In this document: piece after piece, positions 1 through 8,513 of the stretch
Layout of the letters: the number at the start of each line of letters is the position of its first letter
Position numbering within the stretch: the first letter of the stretch is position 1
Assembly (NCBI GenBank): GCA_963795825.1
Contig: CAWCIW010000004.1
Span: 310,001-374,000 of the forward strand
Length of the DNA: 64,000 nucleotides
Reading direction: 5' to 3'
Origin: BOG-908 sp963795825
Lineage (GTDB): Bacteria > Pseudomonadota > Alphaproteobacteria > Acetobacterales > Acetobacteraceae
The notes under the pieces: model-generated
The model's input: only the letters and a program-made list of their open reading frames with translations
What the model was told of the DNA's origin: nothing
Databases searched by the model: none
Made by a program: the position numbers and the translations under genes

Positions 1-131
1 GGTTCCGCATCGGCGCCTACTGGTATCCCAGGGGCGGCATACCGATCGACGTGTTCTGGCAAAGCGGCCTGCCGCCTGAAGGCACCTGGGTACCGGAGCA
101 AGGCGTTCCAGGATATCGCGGCCGTGGCTGA
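1..131 (+). CDS. C-terminal fragment of an unidentified protein
   Basis: The third forward frame is open from the window edge and ends at a TGA at 129-131, giving 42 residues. They are rich in Gly, Pro and aromatic residues, with a segment reading YWYPRGGIPIDVFWQSG. The composition looks like a real protein tail rather than a shadow frame, and a 60-bp gap and a repeat arm follow it. The start lies outside the window. I do not recognise the family. Confidence 0.45.
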   Translation, partial: FRIGAYWYPRGGIPIDVFWQSGLPPEGTWVPEQGVPGYRGRG

Positions 132-190
132 ACGCCTGCGGGCGGCCCTAACGCCCATGAGACGAGCGCATTTCTCGGTGCAGCCGTCAG

Positions 191-238
191 GAGCAAAAGT
201 CTTTTGCTTCTTTTCTTCAGAAAAGAAGGCCTTCCTTG
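191..238. repeat. Palindromic repeat, single right arm (GAAG type)
   Basis: This is one arm of the dispersed hairpin family described in the findings. A GCAAAAGTCTTTTGC hairpin is followed by a CTTCTTTTC/GAAAAGAAG hairpin. The arm runs up to the queG start codon, and its AGAAGG end can act as the ribosome binding site. No left partner is seen in the 190 bases upstream. Confidence 0.8.
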
Positions 239-1255
239 CCTGAATCCCGCATACGCGAAAAAGCCTTGTCCCTGGGCTTCCAAGCCATAGGCTTCGCCCC
301 AGCCCACCTTGGCCCGGAAGCCAGAGCGCACCTCTCCGCGTTCCTGGCCGCCGGCCACCACGGCGAGATGGGCTGGCTGGCCGAGCGCACCGAACAGCGC
401 GCGCACCCGCAGGCGCTGTGGCCGGAAGCCTGTACAGTGATCGCGCTGGGGCTCAGCTATGCGCCGGAGGGCGATCCGCTGGAAACCCTGGCCAGGCCGG
501 ACCGCGGCAATATCAGCGTCTATGCCCGGCACCGGGACTACCACGACGTGATCAAGGGAAAGCTGAAACACCTCGCGCAATTCGTGGTCAGCCGGTTCGG
601 CGGCGACGCGCGGGTTTTCGTCGATACCGCGCCGGTGATGGAAAAGCCGCTGGCCCAGGAGGCGGGGCTGGGCTGGCAGGGCAAGCACACCAATCTGGTC
701 TCGCGCGCGCACGGGTCCTGGCTGTTCCTCGGCGAGATTTTCACCACGCTGGACCTGCCGCGATCGGCGCCGTCCGGCGGCGGTTGCGGCAGTTGCACGC
801 GTTGCCTGGCGGCCTGCCCGACCGACGCGTTTCCGGCGCCGTACCAGCTCGACGCCACGCGGTGCATCTCCTACCTCACCATCGAGCATGCCGGGCCGAT
901 TCCGCACCATTTGCGCCCGGCGATCGGCAACCGCATCTATGGCTGCGACGACTGCCTGGCGGTGTGTCCGTGGAACAAGTTCGCGGCGGCCGGGCGGGAT
1001 GCCAAGCTGGCCGCGCGCGCCGATCTTGCCGCGCCGCGCCTGGCGGAGCTGGCAATGCTCGACGATGCGGCGTTCCGGACGAAGTTCTCCGGGTCGCCGA
1101 TCAAGCGCAGCGGACGCGGACGCTTCGTGCGCAACGTTCTGACCGCGATCGGCAACTCCGCCGATACGTCGCTGCGGCCGGTGGCGCAGGCGTTGGCGGC
1201 GGACGCCGATCCGGTGGTGGCCGAGGCGGCCCAGTGGGCGGCCGGGCGCCTGTAG
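236..1255 (+). CDS. queG: Epoxyqueuosine reductase QueG
   Basis: QueG catalyses the last step of queuosine synthesis in tRNA, reducing epoxyqueuosine to queuosine with cobalamin and two 4Fe-4S clusters. The 339-residue protein has the family length. It shows the cluster ligands C184-x2-C187-x2-C190-x3-C194 and C237-x2-C240-x3-C244 (followed by PW), plus C210. The catalytic-loop motif VDTAPVMEK carries D130. The start chosen is TTG at 236, just after the AGAAGG of the repeat arm; no better start precedes the conserved N-terminus. The gene stands alone, and the next gene follows 85 bases after its stop. Confidence 0.93.
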   Translation: MPESRIREKALSLGFQAIGFAPAHLGPEARAHLSAFLAAGHHGEMGWLAERTEQRAHPQALWPEACTVIALGLSYAPEGDPLETLARPDRGNISVYARHRDYHDVIKGKLKHLAQFVVSRFGGDARVFVDTAPVMEKPLAQEAGLGWQGKHTNLVSRAHGSWLFLGEIFTTLDLPRSAPSGGGCGSCTRCLAACPTDAFPAPYQLDATRCISYLTIEHAGPIPHHLRPAIGNRIYGCDDCLAVCPWNKFAAAGRDAKLAARADLAAPRLAELAMLDDAAFRTKFSGSPIKRSGRGRFVRNVLTAIGNSADTSLRPVAQALAADADPVVAEAAQWAAGRL

Positions 1256-1339
1256 GCCGGTGATGGTTTTCCTTGTGGAGCGCCGGCGGTTTCCGTGCGC
1301 GCGGCCGCGGCGGGCCGGTCAACGGCCAAGGCTGGCCGA

Positions 1340-1579
1340 ATGACGGCGCTGACGAAGCGCAGCTTCTCGCTGGCCGGGCACCGGACGAGCGTGGCCCTGG
1401 AGCCGGCGTTCTGGGATGCGCTGGAGACGGCAGCGGCGGCGTCCGAGGCATCGTTGCTGGCGATCGTGGCCGCCATCGATGCGGAGCGTGCGCCGGCGCA
1501 GTCGCTCGCGTCCGCGTTGCGGGTCTGGGCGCTTGCTCGGGCTGGCGCGGCGCGCGGCGGTCCTCCTATGGCGGCATAG
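1340..1579 (+). CDS. Ribbon-helix-helix domain protein (RHH_4 type)
   Basis: A 79-residue protein beginning MTALTKRSFSLAGHRTSV. The KRSFSLAGHRTSVALEPAFWDAL segment matches the RHH_4 pattern of a short beta strand, then helix, then helix, seen in small alphaproteobacterial DNA-binding or toxin-partner proteins. The ATG at 1340 is preferred to an upstream ATG at 1295 because the family normally begins a few residues before KRS. The C-terminus is Ala-rich and not conserved. No toxin gene is adjacent. The target and function are unknown. Confidence 0.72.
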   Translation: MTALTKRSFSLAGHRTSVALEPAFWDALETAAAASEASLLAIVAAIDAERAPAQSLASALRVWALARAGAARGGPPMAA

Positions 1580-1744
1580 GCGCACCGGTCCGGTTCTTTT
1601 GCATGGTGGGCTGTAATTCGATTGCGCCCGGGTTTTCATTTCGTTAACGATACTCTTGCGTCTTCCCGTTAACGGATGCGCAACCAGAATGACTGCAAAG
1701 TCCGCTCACCCGAAAAACCGGGTGTTCCGAGTGGAGACAATCCG

Positions 1745-1915
1745 ATGTCCGCCTCTTTCACCTATGTCGACGCCGCCTATGTCAGCCCCCTCATGCTGGC
1801 CGATCGCTTGCTCACGCTCGCCAAGGATGCGGACCGCGCCGGTCTGCGCCGCCCGGCGCAACGTCTGCTAAAGCTCGCCTATGAGGTGTATGACGAGAAG
1901 CCCGGCCGCGCCTGA
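1745..1915 (+). CDS. Small conserved-looking protein, 56 residues
   Basis: The short reading frame begins MSASFTYVDAAYVSPLMLADR and is predicted helical. A GGAGA sequence lies about 8 bases before the ATG. Its end overlaps the start of the downstream lytic transglycosylase gene by about 30 bases in another frame, suggesting translational coupling. I do not recognise a characterised family. The support is the good ribosome binding site, the coding-like composition and the overlap. Confidence 0.55.
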   Translation: MSASFTYVDAAYVSPLMLADRLLTLAKDADRAGLRRPAQRLLKLAYEVYDEKPGRA

Positions 1916-2567
1916 ACCACGCGCCACCACCCGGCATGCGGCTCTGGCGGGCGCAGTCCTGCTCTGGGCCAATGCCGCTTCCGCCGTGCCACCGGCCCCG
2001 GGGCACGGGCTTCCAGGCGATACCGTGCTGCCGCCACAGACGCAGCCTGCCGCACGGCGCACCTGGATGGCGCGCCAATCGGCCCTGTGCCTCGTGGCGA
2101 TCGCCGATGCCGGCGCGCGCTACGGCTTGCCGCCCGGCCTGCTCGCCGCAATCTCGCGCGTGGAGACCGGCCGCAAACTGCCCGTTACCGGAGACCGCCA
2201 GCCCTGGCCGTGGGCCGTGAACGCTGACGGCAAATCGCTGTTCTTCGATACCCGCGCACAGGCCGTGGCCGAGACGACACGCCGGCTGGCAGGCGGCGCC
2301 CGTTTCGTCGATATCGGCTGCATGCAGGTCGATCTGCGCGAACACGCGAGCGCATTCGCCGATCTGGCCGACGCGTTCAATCCCGCGCTGAATGCCGATT
2401 ATGCGGCGCGCCTGCTGGTGTCGTTACGCTCGGGCAAGCGCGGCAGTGAGCGCGGATGGGCGCTGGCTTCGGGGTTGTATCATTCCGGCACGCCGGGTTT
2501 GATGGAGCCTTATGCGGCGCGGGTGGCGCGTATGCGGGAGACGCAGAGGGCGGGGTTGGGTCGGTGA
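1881..2567 (+). CDS. Lytic transglycosylase, SLT domain, exported
   Basis: Likely cleaves peptidoglycan glycan strands in the periplasm. The 228-residue product has a hydrophobic signal segment at about residues 18-36 ending ANAASA. An SLT-like fold follows, with the catalytic glutamate in AAISRVETGR at E95, a WPWAVN segment typical of the family, and later FVDIGCMQVD and YHSGTP motifs. Two in-frame ATGs (1881 and 1890) are possible starts; the second has GAGGTG just ahead of it. The gene overlaps the preceding small frame. It is shorter than full Slt70 and is a single-domain enzyme. Confidence 0.82.
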   Translation: MRCMTRSPAAPEPRATTRHAALAGAVLLWANAASAVPPAPGHGLPGDTVLPPQTQPAARRTWMARQSALCLVAIADAGARYGLPPGLLAAISRVETGRKLPVTGDRQPWPWAVNADGKSLFFDTRAQAVAETTRRLAGGARFVDIGCMQVDLREHASAFADLADAFNPALNADYAARLLVSLRSGKRGSERGWALASGLYHSGTPGLMEPYAARVARMRETQRAGLGR

Positions 2568-2576
2568 AGGGAAGAA

Positions 2577-2620
2577 AGGAAGCAGTCCTTTTTTGAAAAA
2601 AAGGACCAAAAAACTTTTGG
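2577..2620. repeat. Palindromic repeat, left arm (GTCC type)
   Basis: The arm has a GTCCTTTTTT/AAAAAAGGAC hairpin followed by CAAAAAACTTTTG. It lies just after the transglycosylase stop. The nearest right arm is at 3248, on the far side of the carbonic anhydrase gene. Confidence 0.75.
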
Positions 2621-2673
2621 CCTCACTGTGGTTGCATGAAGGCCACGTGTCGTTTCATCAGCATCGGCTTGCA

Positions 2674-3204
2674 TCAGTGATTGGTTAGGCCGTTTTTGAA
2701 ACGTTTGGCATTTTGTATGTAGGCTGGGGCGGTCATTGCGAATTTTGCGCGCTCTTCCTCGCTCAGCACGCGCACCAGTTTTGCCGGCGTGCCGGCCCAC
2801 ATTTCGCCGGCGCCTATGCGCTTGCCGGGGGTGAGCACCGCACCGGCCGCCAGCACGCCACCGGTCTCGATCACCGCGCCGTCCAGCACGGTGGCGCCCA
2901 TCGCCACGAACGCGCCGTCCTGCAGCGTGCAGGCGTGCACGATGGCCATGTGGCCCACCGTCACATCGTCGCCAACCAGGCAGGCCATGCCCTCGCCCGG
3001 ATTGCAGTGCAGCAGGCTGCCATCCTGGATGTTGGTGCGGGCGCCGACGCGTATGAGGTTGGTGTCGCCGCGCAGGATGCAGCCGAACCAGATGCTGGCC
3101 TGCGCCCCGATCTCGACATTGCCGATAAGCACGGCCGTGGGCGCGACCCAGGCATCCAAAGCGATCCGAGGCGAAACGCCATCCAAAGACCAAAGCGGGT
3201 TCAT
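2674..3204 (-). CDS. Gamma-class carbonic anhydrase-like hexapeptide protein
   Basis: A 176-residue left-handed beta-helix protein of the YrdA/PaaY/gamma-carbonic anhydrase family, a cytosolic trimer. The three metal-binding histidines are seen at H66 (LLHCNPG), H85 (TVGHMA) and H90 (VHACTL). Hexapeptide repeats run from about residue 14 to 140, including WVAPTAVLIGNVEIGAQ. The length and start (MNPLWSLDG) fit the family. Some members hydrate CO2 while others appear inactive, and sequence alone does not decide. Repeat arms lie on both sides of the gene. Confidence 0.88.
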   Translation of the reverse strand: MNPLWSLDGVSPRIALDAWVAPTAVLIGNVEIGAQASIWFGCILRGDTNLIRVGARTNIQDGSLLHCNPGEGMACLVGDDVTVGHMAIVHACTLQDGAFVAMGATVLDGAVIETGGVLAAGAVLTPGKRIGAGEMWAGTPAKLVRVLSEEERAKFAMTAPAYIQNAKRFKNGLTNH

Positions 3205-3247
3205 CTAATAATCCTGTCGAGTACAGGCAGAATAAACCCCCGACAGG

Positions 3248-3294
3248 GAGCAAAAGTTTTTTGGTCCTTTTTTCAAAAAAGGACTGCTTTCTTA
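3248..3294. repeat. Palindromic repeat, right arm (GTCC type)
   Basis: GCAAAAGTTTTTTGG is followed by a GTCCTTTTTT/AAAAAAGGAC hairpin. The preceding CCGACAGGGAGC (about 3240-3251) matches the right half of the short centre found at 57900-57965. The arm ends at the argC stop codon. Confidence 0.75.
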
Positions 3295-3298
3295 CCTT

Positions 3299-4201
3299 TC
3301 ACCGCAGCATAAGCGCCAAATTCTGCAAAGCCGCCCCAGAAGCCCCCTTGCCCAGATTATCCAGCCGCGCCACCAACACCGCGTGGCGCGCGCTCTCCTC
3401 GGCGAACACGTGCAACTCGAGCAGATCGGTATCCGCAAGCTCGGCCGACGCCAGACGCCCAGCACCGCCCTGCATCACGCGAACCGTCTCGCTGCCCGCG
3501 TAATGCAAGGCCAGCGTGCGTCGCAGATCCGCGCCGGTGACGTGGCCGGGCAGGCTGTCCAGATGCAATGGTATGCTGACCAGCATGCCCTGGCGGAAAT
3601 GGCCGACCGACGGCACGAAGAGCGGCCGCCTGGTCAGGCCGGTATGCTGCATCGTTTCGGGTATGTGCTTGTGGTCCAGGCCGAGCGCGTAGAGCTCGAA
3701 AGCGGGGCCGCCGGTCTGCTCGTGCGCCTCGATCATCGCGCGGCCACCGCCGGAGTAGCCGCTGACCGCATTGATGCTGACCGGGGCATCTGGCGGCAGG
3801 AGCCCGGCATCGGTGAGCGGCCGCAGCAGGGCTATGGCACCGGTGGCGTAGCAGCCGGGGTTGCTGACATGGGTTGCCGCGGCGATGCGCGTCGGCTGGG
3901 CCGGGCCGAGTTCCGGGAAGCCGTATACCCAACCGGGTGCGGTCCGGTGGGCGGAACTGGCGTCAAGGAGGCGGGGTGCGCCGGCGCCGAGCGTGGCGGC
4001 CAGAGCGACGGCTTCGATGGCGGCGCCGTCGGGCAGGCAGAGGATGGCGATATCGGCCTGGGCCATGAGCGCCAGGCGGGCGGCCGGGTCCTTGCGGTGT
4101 TCTGGCGCGATGCTGAGCAGGGTGACGGGCAGGGTGGCCAGGCGGTCCCGTATGCCGAGGCCGGTGGTGCCTGCCTCGCCGTCGATGAAGATGGTGGTCA
4201 T
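3299..4201 (-). CDS. argC: N-acetyl-gamma-glutamyl-phosphate reductase, short type
   Basis: Third step of arginine synthesis: NADPH reduction of N-acetylglutamyl phosphate to the semialdehyde. The 300-residue protein is of the short (type 2) ArgC class. The nucleotide-binding start is FIDGEAGTTGLGIRDRL, and the catalytic cysteine C117 lies in SNPGCYATG. The reading frame extends further upstream, but MTTIFIDGEAG at 4201 matches the family start. No other arg gene is adjacent. An acetyltransferase gene lies 56 bases upstream on the same strand. Confidence 0.93.
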   Translation of the reverse strand: MTTIFIDGEAGTTGLGIRDRLATLPVTLLSIAPEHRKDPAARLALMAQADIAILCLPDGAAIEAVALAATLGAGAPRLLDASSAHRTAPGWVYGFPELGPAQPTRIAAATHVSNPGCYATGAIALLRPLTDAGLLPPDAPVSINAVSGYSGGGRAMIEAHEQTGGPAFELYALGLDHKHIPETMQHTGLTRRPLFVPSVGHFRQGMLVSIPLHLDSLPGHVTGADLRRTLALHYAGSETVRVMQGGAGRLASAELADTDLLELHVFAEESARHAVLVARLDNLGKGASGAALQNLALMLR

Positions 4202-4257
4202 TGCGCCCCCATCTGGCAGGTGTGGCCCGGCGCAGGCAAGTTCCGGTGCGTGGCCGG

Positions 4258-4821
4258 TCAGACCGGCAGGTGCGCCGCCCGGCGCAGTTCGTGGAGGATG
4301 CACGGTTCGTCGCGGCCGCGCGAAGGTGCGAACGAGGTTTTTTCCCTGACGCGGATCAGGCCGCAGCTACGAAGCACGGATAGCGAAGCGGCGTTGTCCG
4401 GCTGCACTTCGGCCTTGATCACGTCGATGTCCAGCGCGGCGAACGCGGCGGCCAGGGCGGCCGGCACGGCCTCCTTCATGTAGCCGTGGCCGTGGTGGTG
4501 TTCGCCGAGCCAGTAGCTGAGCAGGGCGTCGGGCGCGCTGGCGTCGGCGCGGGTGATGCTGAGCCAGCCGATGAACGCACGGTCTGCCCGCCGTTCCATG
4601 ATGAACGGCAGTGCCAGGCCTTCGGCTGCCCGGGCGCGGGCGCGGGCGATGCGCTCGTGGGCCAGTGTCGGCGTGAACGGGAAGGGCCAGGAGAGGAGGC
4701 GCTGGCTGATCGCCGGCGTGAGTGCAGCGACAAGCTCGGCGGCGTCGTCCGGCTGGACGGGTCGCAGCAGGAGCCGCGCGGTCGACAGCGGCGCCACAGG
4801 ACCGAGAGGCGGGCTCAACAT
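4258..4821 (-). CDS. GNAT-family N-acetyltransferase (RimJ/RimL-like)
   Basis: A 187-residue acetyltransferase using acetyl-CoA. The N-terminal part reads LSTARLLLRPVQPDDAAELVAAL, typical of the RimJ/RimL subgroup. The acetyl-CoA loop region reads YWLGEHHHGHGYMKEAV, with the later AEVQPDNAASLSVLRSCG signature. The ATG at 4821 is preferred to a TTG at 4851. The substrate is unknown; relatives modify ribosomal proteins or antibiotics. It precedes argC in the same direction, but I see no evidence of a role in arginine synthesis. Confidence 0.85.
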   Translation of the reverse strand: MLSPPLGPVAPLSTARLLLRPVQPDDAAELVAALTPAISQRLLSWPFPFTPTLAHERIARARARAAEGLALPFIMERRADRAFIGWLSITRADASAPDALLSYWLGEHHHGHGYMKEAVPAALAAAFAALDIDVIKAEVQPDNAASLSVLRSCGLIRVREKTSFAPSRGRDEPCILHELRRAAHLPV

Positions 4822-4918
4822 ACGGGGTAAGCCAGGAAGCGAGGCGCCCAAAAAGGGACGGGCGCCGGACGCCGGCCACCATTGCTGGCGGCTGGTATCG
4901 CGGCGCCCGGGCTTGGTA

Positions 4919-5431
4919 TCAGCGCTTGGAGAACTGGAAGCTGCGGCGGGCCTTGGCCTTGCCGTACTTCTTACGCTCGACCACGCGACTGTCGCGGGTG
5001 AGGAAGCCCGCGGTCTTCAGGATCGGCCGCAGTTCCGGCTCGAAGTAGGTGAGCGCGCGGCTGATGCCGTGGCGCAGCGCGCCGGCCTGGCCGGAGAGGC
5101 CGCCACCGTTCACCGTGCAGAACACGTCGAACTGGTTATAGCGGTCGCTGACCAGGAAGGGTTGGGTGATCAGCATGCGCAGCACCGGACGGGCGAAATA
5201 CACGCCGACGCGCTTGCCGTTCACCTGGATGTCGCCCTTGCCGGCCTTGATCCAGACGCGCGCGATCGCGTTCTTGCGCCGGCCGGTGGCGTAGCTGCGG
5301 CCGAGCGCATCGCGCTTGGGTTCGCGCTTGATGCCGCCCGTCTCGGTGGTGGCGCCGATGCCGGTGCCGGTGCCTGTTGCGGCGGTGACGAGGTCCTTGA
5401 GGTCGGCGAGCGACCGTGTGGAGTCCGACAT
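4919..5431 (-). CDS. rpsI: 30S ribosomal protein S9
   Basis: Component of the small subunit whose C-terminal tail reaches the P-site tRNA. The conserved core begins at about residue 46 (YATGRRKNAIARVW), and the invariant basic end finishes with SKR. Before it is a 45-residue Gly/Thr-rich extension, as in other alphaproteobacterial S9 proteins. The gene follows rplM with a 4-base gap, the classical rplM-rpsI pair transcribed together. Confidence 0.97.
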   Translation of the reverse strand: MSDSTRSLADLKDLVTAATGTGTGIGATTETGGIKREPKRDALGRSYATGRRKNAIARVWIKAGKGDIQVNGKRVGVYFARPVLRMLITQPFLVSDRYNQFDVFCTVNGGGLSGQAGALRHGISRALTYFEPELRPILKTAGFLTRDSRVVERKKYGKAKARRSFQFSKR

Positions 5432-5435
5432 GGTC

Positions 5436-5903
5436 TCAGACCCTCTTGTTCTTGGGGTTCATGGCAGCGACGTCGAGCGGCTTGGGCTGCTGGCCCTCGT
5501 GCTTGTGCTCCGGGCCGGCATACACGTACAGGTGCTTCATCTGGGCACGCTGCAGCGGGCCGCGCGTGATCATGCGCTCGACCGCCTTTTCCACCACTTG
5601 CGTGGGGCGCTTGCTCTCGAGCCGCTGGCGTATGGTGCGGCCCTTGATGCCGCCGGCATAGCCGGTGTGGTAGTAGAAGACCTCCTGCTCGGCCTTGTTG
5701 CCGGTGACGTGGATCTTCTCGGCGTTGATGACGACGACGTTGTCGCCGCAATCGACATGGGGCGTGAAGGTGGGCTTGTGCTTGCCGCGCAGCCGGTTGG
5801 CGATGATGCTGGCGAGACGGCCGAGGACGAGACCGTCGGCGTCGATCAGTATCCAGCCTTTGGTCACCTCCGCCGGCTTCAGCGAGCGGGTGGTCTTCAA
5901 CAT
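5436..5903 (-). CDS. rplM: 50S ribosomal protein L13
   Basis: Early-assembly protein of the large subunit. The 155-residue product contains the signature WILIDADGLVLGRLAS near the N-terminus and later YHTGYAGGIKGRT. AGGAAA lies about 7 bases before the ATG. A possible promoter is TTGACC at 5956-5961 (minus strand) with a weak -10 about 17 bases downstream. First gene of the rplM-rpsI operon. Confidence 0.97.
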   Translation of the reverse strand: MLKTTRSLKPAEVTKGWILIDADGLVLGRLASIIANRLRGKHKPTFTPHVDCGDNVVVINAEKIHVTGNKAEQEVFYYHTGYAGGIKGRTIRQRLESKRPTQVVEKAVERMITRGPLQRAQMKHLYVYAGPEHKHEGQQPKPLDVAAMNPKNKRV

Positions 5904-5972
5904 GGGTATTTCCTGGATGGAGCGAAGCGCGGTGTTTGGGGTGAAGCGGGGGCTGGGTCAAGGGATTTCGTG

Positions 5973-5992
5973 TGTGGTAGCATGATACCACA
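5973..5992. promoter_or_regulatory. 7-bp inverted repeat between divergent rplM and an NAD-binding protein gene
   Basis: TGTGGTA and TACCACA are separated by six bases that include the start codon of the rightward gene at 5982. The shape resembles operators of GntR-type repressors, but it could equally be an RNA hairpin over the start codon. No matching regulator gene is adjacent. Confidence 0.35.
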
Positions 5993-6830
5993 TGTGATCG
6001 GGGCGTCCGGACGGTCGGGTGCGGCGCTGTGCCGGTCGCTGGCGGCGGACGGCGTGGCGTTCGTGCCGGTGGTGCGCGACGCGGTGCGCTGGGCTGCGGT
6101 GGGGCTGGGCGTGGCGGCGCGCATGGCCGATCTGGCGGATGCGCCGGCGCTGACGCGGGCGCTGGCCGGGGCCACGCATGTGGTGACTTGCGCGCATGCC
6201 CGCCACACGGCGGCGGTGCTGGCGGCGGCACCGGCGGGGGCGCTGTTCGTGTTGCTGGGCAGCACGCGGAAATTCACCGCCTGGCCGGATGCGCATGGCA
6301 ACGGCGTGCTGGCGGGCGAGGCGGCGTTCCTGGCGTCGGGCCGGCCGGGCGTGATGCTGCACCCGACGATGATCTATGGCGCGCAGGGCGAGGACAACGT
6401 GCGGCGCCTGGCGGCGCTGCTGCGCTGGCTGCCGGTGGTGCCGCTGCCCGGCGGCGGGCGCGCGCTGGTGCAGCCGATCCACCAGGATGATGTGACCCGG
6501 TGCCTGCGCGCGGCGCTCGGCGTGGCGTGGGCCGGGCCGCAGACGCTGGTGATCGCCGGGCCCGAGCCGGTGCGCTACGCGGAGTTCGTCCGCGCGGTGA
6601 CGGTGGCGGCCGGATTGCGGCCGCGCGCCGTGCTGCCGGTGCCGGTCGCCGCCGTGCAATCGGCCGCCGCGCTGGCGCGCGCTCTGTCTGTGGGACCGCG
6701 CATACAGGGCGACGAGATCCGGCGCCTGGCCGAGGACAAGGCCTTCGATGTCGGCCCGATGGCGCGGCGGCTTGGCGTGATCGGGCGAAGTTTGGCGGCC
6801 GGACTGGGGGATGCCTGTGCCGCGCGTTAG
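5982..6830 (+). CDS. Atypical SDR / NmrA-like NAD(P)-binding protein
   Basis: A 282-residue protein with a dinucleotide-binding start HVIGASGRSGAALCRSL (GxxGxxG). It has further Rossmann elements and an HPTMIYGAQGEDNVRRL segment resembling the atypical SDRs related to NDUFA9. The usual YxxxK catalytic pair is not evident, so it may bind a nucleotide without acting as a standard dehydrogenase. Conserved DDV and promoter-proximal motifs (IHQDDVTRCL) fit the group. The ATG at 5982 sits within an inverted repeat. The substrate is unknown. Confidence 0.78.
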   Translation: MIPHVIGASGRSGAALCRSLAADGVAFVPVVRDAVRWAAVGLGVAARMADLADAPALTRALAGATHVVTCAHARHTAAVLAAAPAGALFVLLGSTRKFTAWPDAHGNGVLAGEAAFLASGRPGVMLHPTMIYGAQGEDNVRRLAALLRWLPVVPLPGGGRALVQPIHQDDVTRCLRAALGVAWAGPQTLVIAGPEPVRYAEFVRAVTVAAGLRPRAVLPVPVAAVQSAAALARALSVGPRIQGDEIRRLAEDKAFDVGPMARRLGVIGRSLAAGLGDACAAR

Positions 6831-6935
6831 GGAAAGTGGCCTGCTTGTGTCGGGACGGATCGCTCCGGCAGCGCGTCATTATGCGGCAACCGGCGCCTGC
6901 GATCGGCACGTCGGGTGCGTCGCATCGCGCCGGTG

Positions 6936-7613
6936 ATGGACATACTCGTCCATGTTGCCGGGGTTCTGACGCGCAACAAATTCCTGGTGATCCCCGCGTT
7001 TTTGATACTCGGGATGGTGGGGCCCGGCGCCGGGCGCCGCAAATTCGCCTGGCGGCTGCTGGTCGGAACGCTCGGGGTCGTCTGCTTCTTCGCCGGCCCG
7101 TATCTGGTCGCCCGGCTGCTCTACACTGTCGGGCAGACGGCGACGGCGCAGGTGATCGATACATACGCCACCTCGATCTCCGCGAACGATCGAAACGTGG
7201 TCGGCTACCACGTGATGATACGCGACGGCGGCACCATCCTGATGACGCGGTTCGAGGATGACGAATTCAACATGTATCCGGTGCCGGATGCGTTCTCCTA
7301 TCCGCAACCGGGCATGGATTTCACCGTGCGGTTCCTGAGGGGATACCCCCGGGATTTCGTGATCGTCACGGATGACGACAGCCCGTGGGCCCACCGCCAG
7401 CGCTGCGACGCGTTGTCGCTTCGGGTGGTGGAGGCACGCGGGAAATTCAATTTCGCCGGCGGCGCCGTGGCTTTCCGCGCGCCGTATGTGGCCGCGATCG
7501 ACGCCTATCTCGGGCAGGGCTGCGCGGCGGAAGCCCAGTCTGCGGCCGCTTTCCGCGACGACCAGCGGCGGGCTCTGGCGGGTGTCGTCGATAGCGTAGA
7601 GCCGCCCAGATAG
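6936..7613 (+). CDS. Membrane-anchored protein of unknown function
   Basis: A 225-residue product with two hydrophobic segments, near residues 5-30 (after MDILVHVAGVLTRNKF) and 42-65, followed by a soluble domain of about 150 residues. The rest is presumably periplasmic. An upstream GTG at 6915 is also in frame. I do not recognise the family. The soluble part has many aromatic and acidic residues and two cysteines, near C160 and C200. Confidence 0.65.
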   Translation: MDILVHVAGVLTRNKFLVIPAFLILGMVGPGAGRRKFAWRLLVGTLGVVCFFAGPYLVARLLYTVGQTATAQVIDTYATSISANDRNVVGYHVMIRDGGTILMTRFEDDEFNMYPVPDAFSYPQPGMDFTVRFLRGYPRDFVIVTDDDSPWAHRQRCDALSLRVVEARGKFNFAGGAVAFRAPYVAAIDAYLGQGCAAEAQSAAAFRDDQRRALAGVVDSVEPPR

Positions 7614-7808
7614 AGCGCCGGCTAGAAAGCGAAGCCCGCTCGAACCTGCCCGACAGGCCTGGCGGCTTGGGCAGATCGGTGGAATTCATTCGCAGGTAGT
7701 TCACGGGAAACCCTGGTCGCTCCTGCCCTGCGGCAAGTATGAATCCGGGTTGGGTGGCGTAGTGACAGCGTCGGCCATCGTGTCGTTTATGATACGGATC
7801 GGGCGGGA

Positions 7809-8447
7809 TCAGCTCGCGGCAAAAGCCTGACGCAGCCCGTCGAGCGCGATCTGCACCGCCAGCGCCGCCAGCAGCACGCCAAGCACCCGGCCGGCCACGC
7901 TGGCGCCGGTGTCGCCCAGCCCGCGGGCGATCCACTTGGCGCCCAGCAGGCACGCGAATGTGGCGCCGATGCAAACCGCCACCGCCGCCTCGATGGAGAG
8001 TATCTTCAGCGGGTCGCCGCCGGCGTGGCTGTGCAGCACCACCATCGTCGTCATGCCGCCAGGACCTGCGATCAGCGGAATGCCGAGCGGGAAGATCGCT
8101 ATGTCCTCGTCGGTGCGTATGGCGGCCTGGCGCTCCTGGTCGGTTTCGCGCAACGCATGGCTGCCGCGCACCATGTCGGCCGCGGTGATGAACAGCAGGA
8201 TGCCGCCGGCCACGCGCATCGCCGGCAGGCCGATGCCGAGCGAGGCGAGCAGGCTCTCGCCGGCCAGGCCGAAGATGGCCAGCACGAAAAACGCCAGCAG
8301 GCAGGCGCGACGGGCCTGGCTGGTGCGCTCGGCGGCGGTATCGTGCGGCGTCATGGCCGCGAACACCACGGCGGTGCCGGGCGGATCGACGATCACCAGC
8401 AGGGCAACGACGGCGTAGAAAAAGGTGTTCAGGCTGGACCAGTGCAC
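7809..8447 (-). CDS. MarC family integral membrane protein
   Basis: A 212-residue inner-membrane protein of the MarC/UPF0056 family with about six hydrophobic helices. Characteristic segments are VIVDPPGTAVVFAAMTP near residue 19 and FPLGIPLIAGPGGMTTM near residue 120. Despite the historic name, a role in antibiotic resistance is not established for the family. About 195 bases separate it from the preceding gene; I see nothing in that gap. A repeat element lies upstream of its start. Confidence 0.9.
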   Translation of the reverse strand: MHWSSLNTFFYAVVALLVIVDPPGTAVVFAAMTPHDTAAERTSQARRACLLAFFVLAIFGLAGESLLASLGIGLPAMRVAGGILLFITAADMVRGSHALRETDQERQAAIRTDEDIAIFPLGIPLIAGPGGMTTMVVLHSHAGGDPLKILSIEAAVAVCIGATFACLLGAKWIARGLGDTGASVAGRVLGVLLAALAVQIALDGLRQAFAAS

Positions 8448-8513
8448 CTAATCGGTTCCTCTTGGGCGCTCGGGGGGCACGTTCCCACCGCGTGTGCGGG
8501 CGTGGAAGGTATA

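Noticed and set aside
2577..3294. Gamma-carbonic anhydrase gene as cargo of one element, because arms lie on both sides
   Set aside because: The inner sequences do not match: the right arm carries half of a short-type centre and the left arm does not. These look like two separate incomplete elements.
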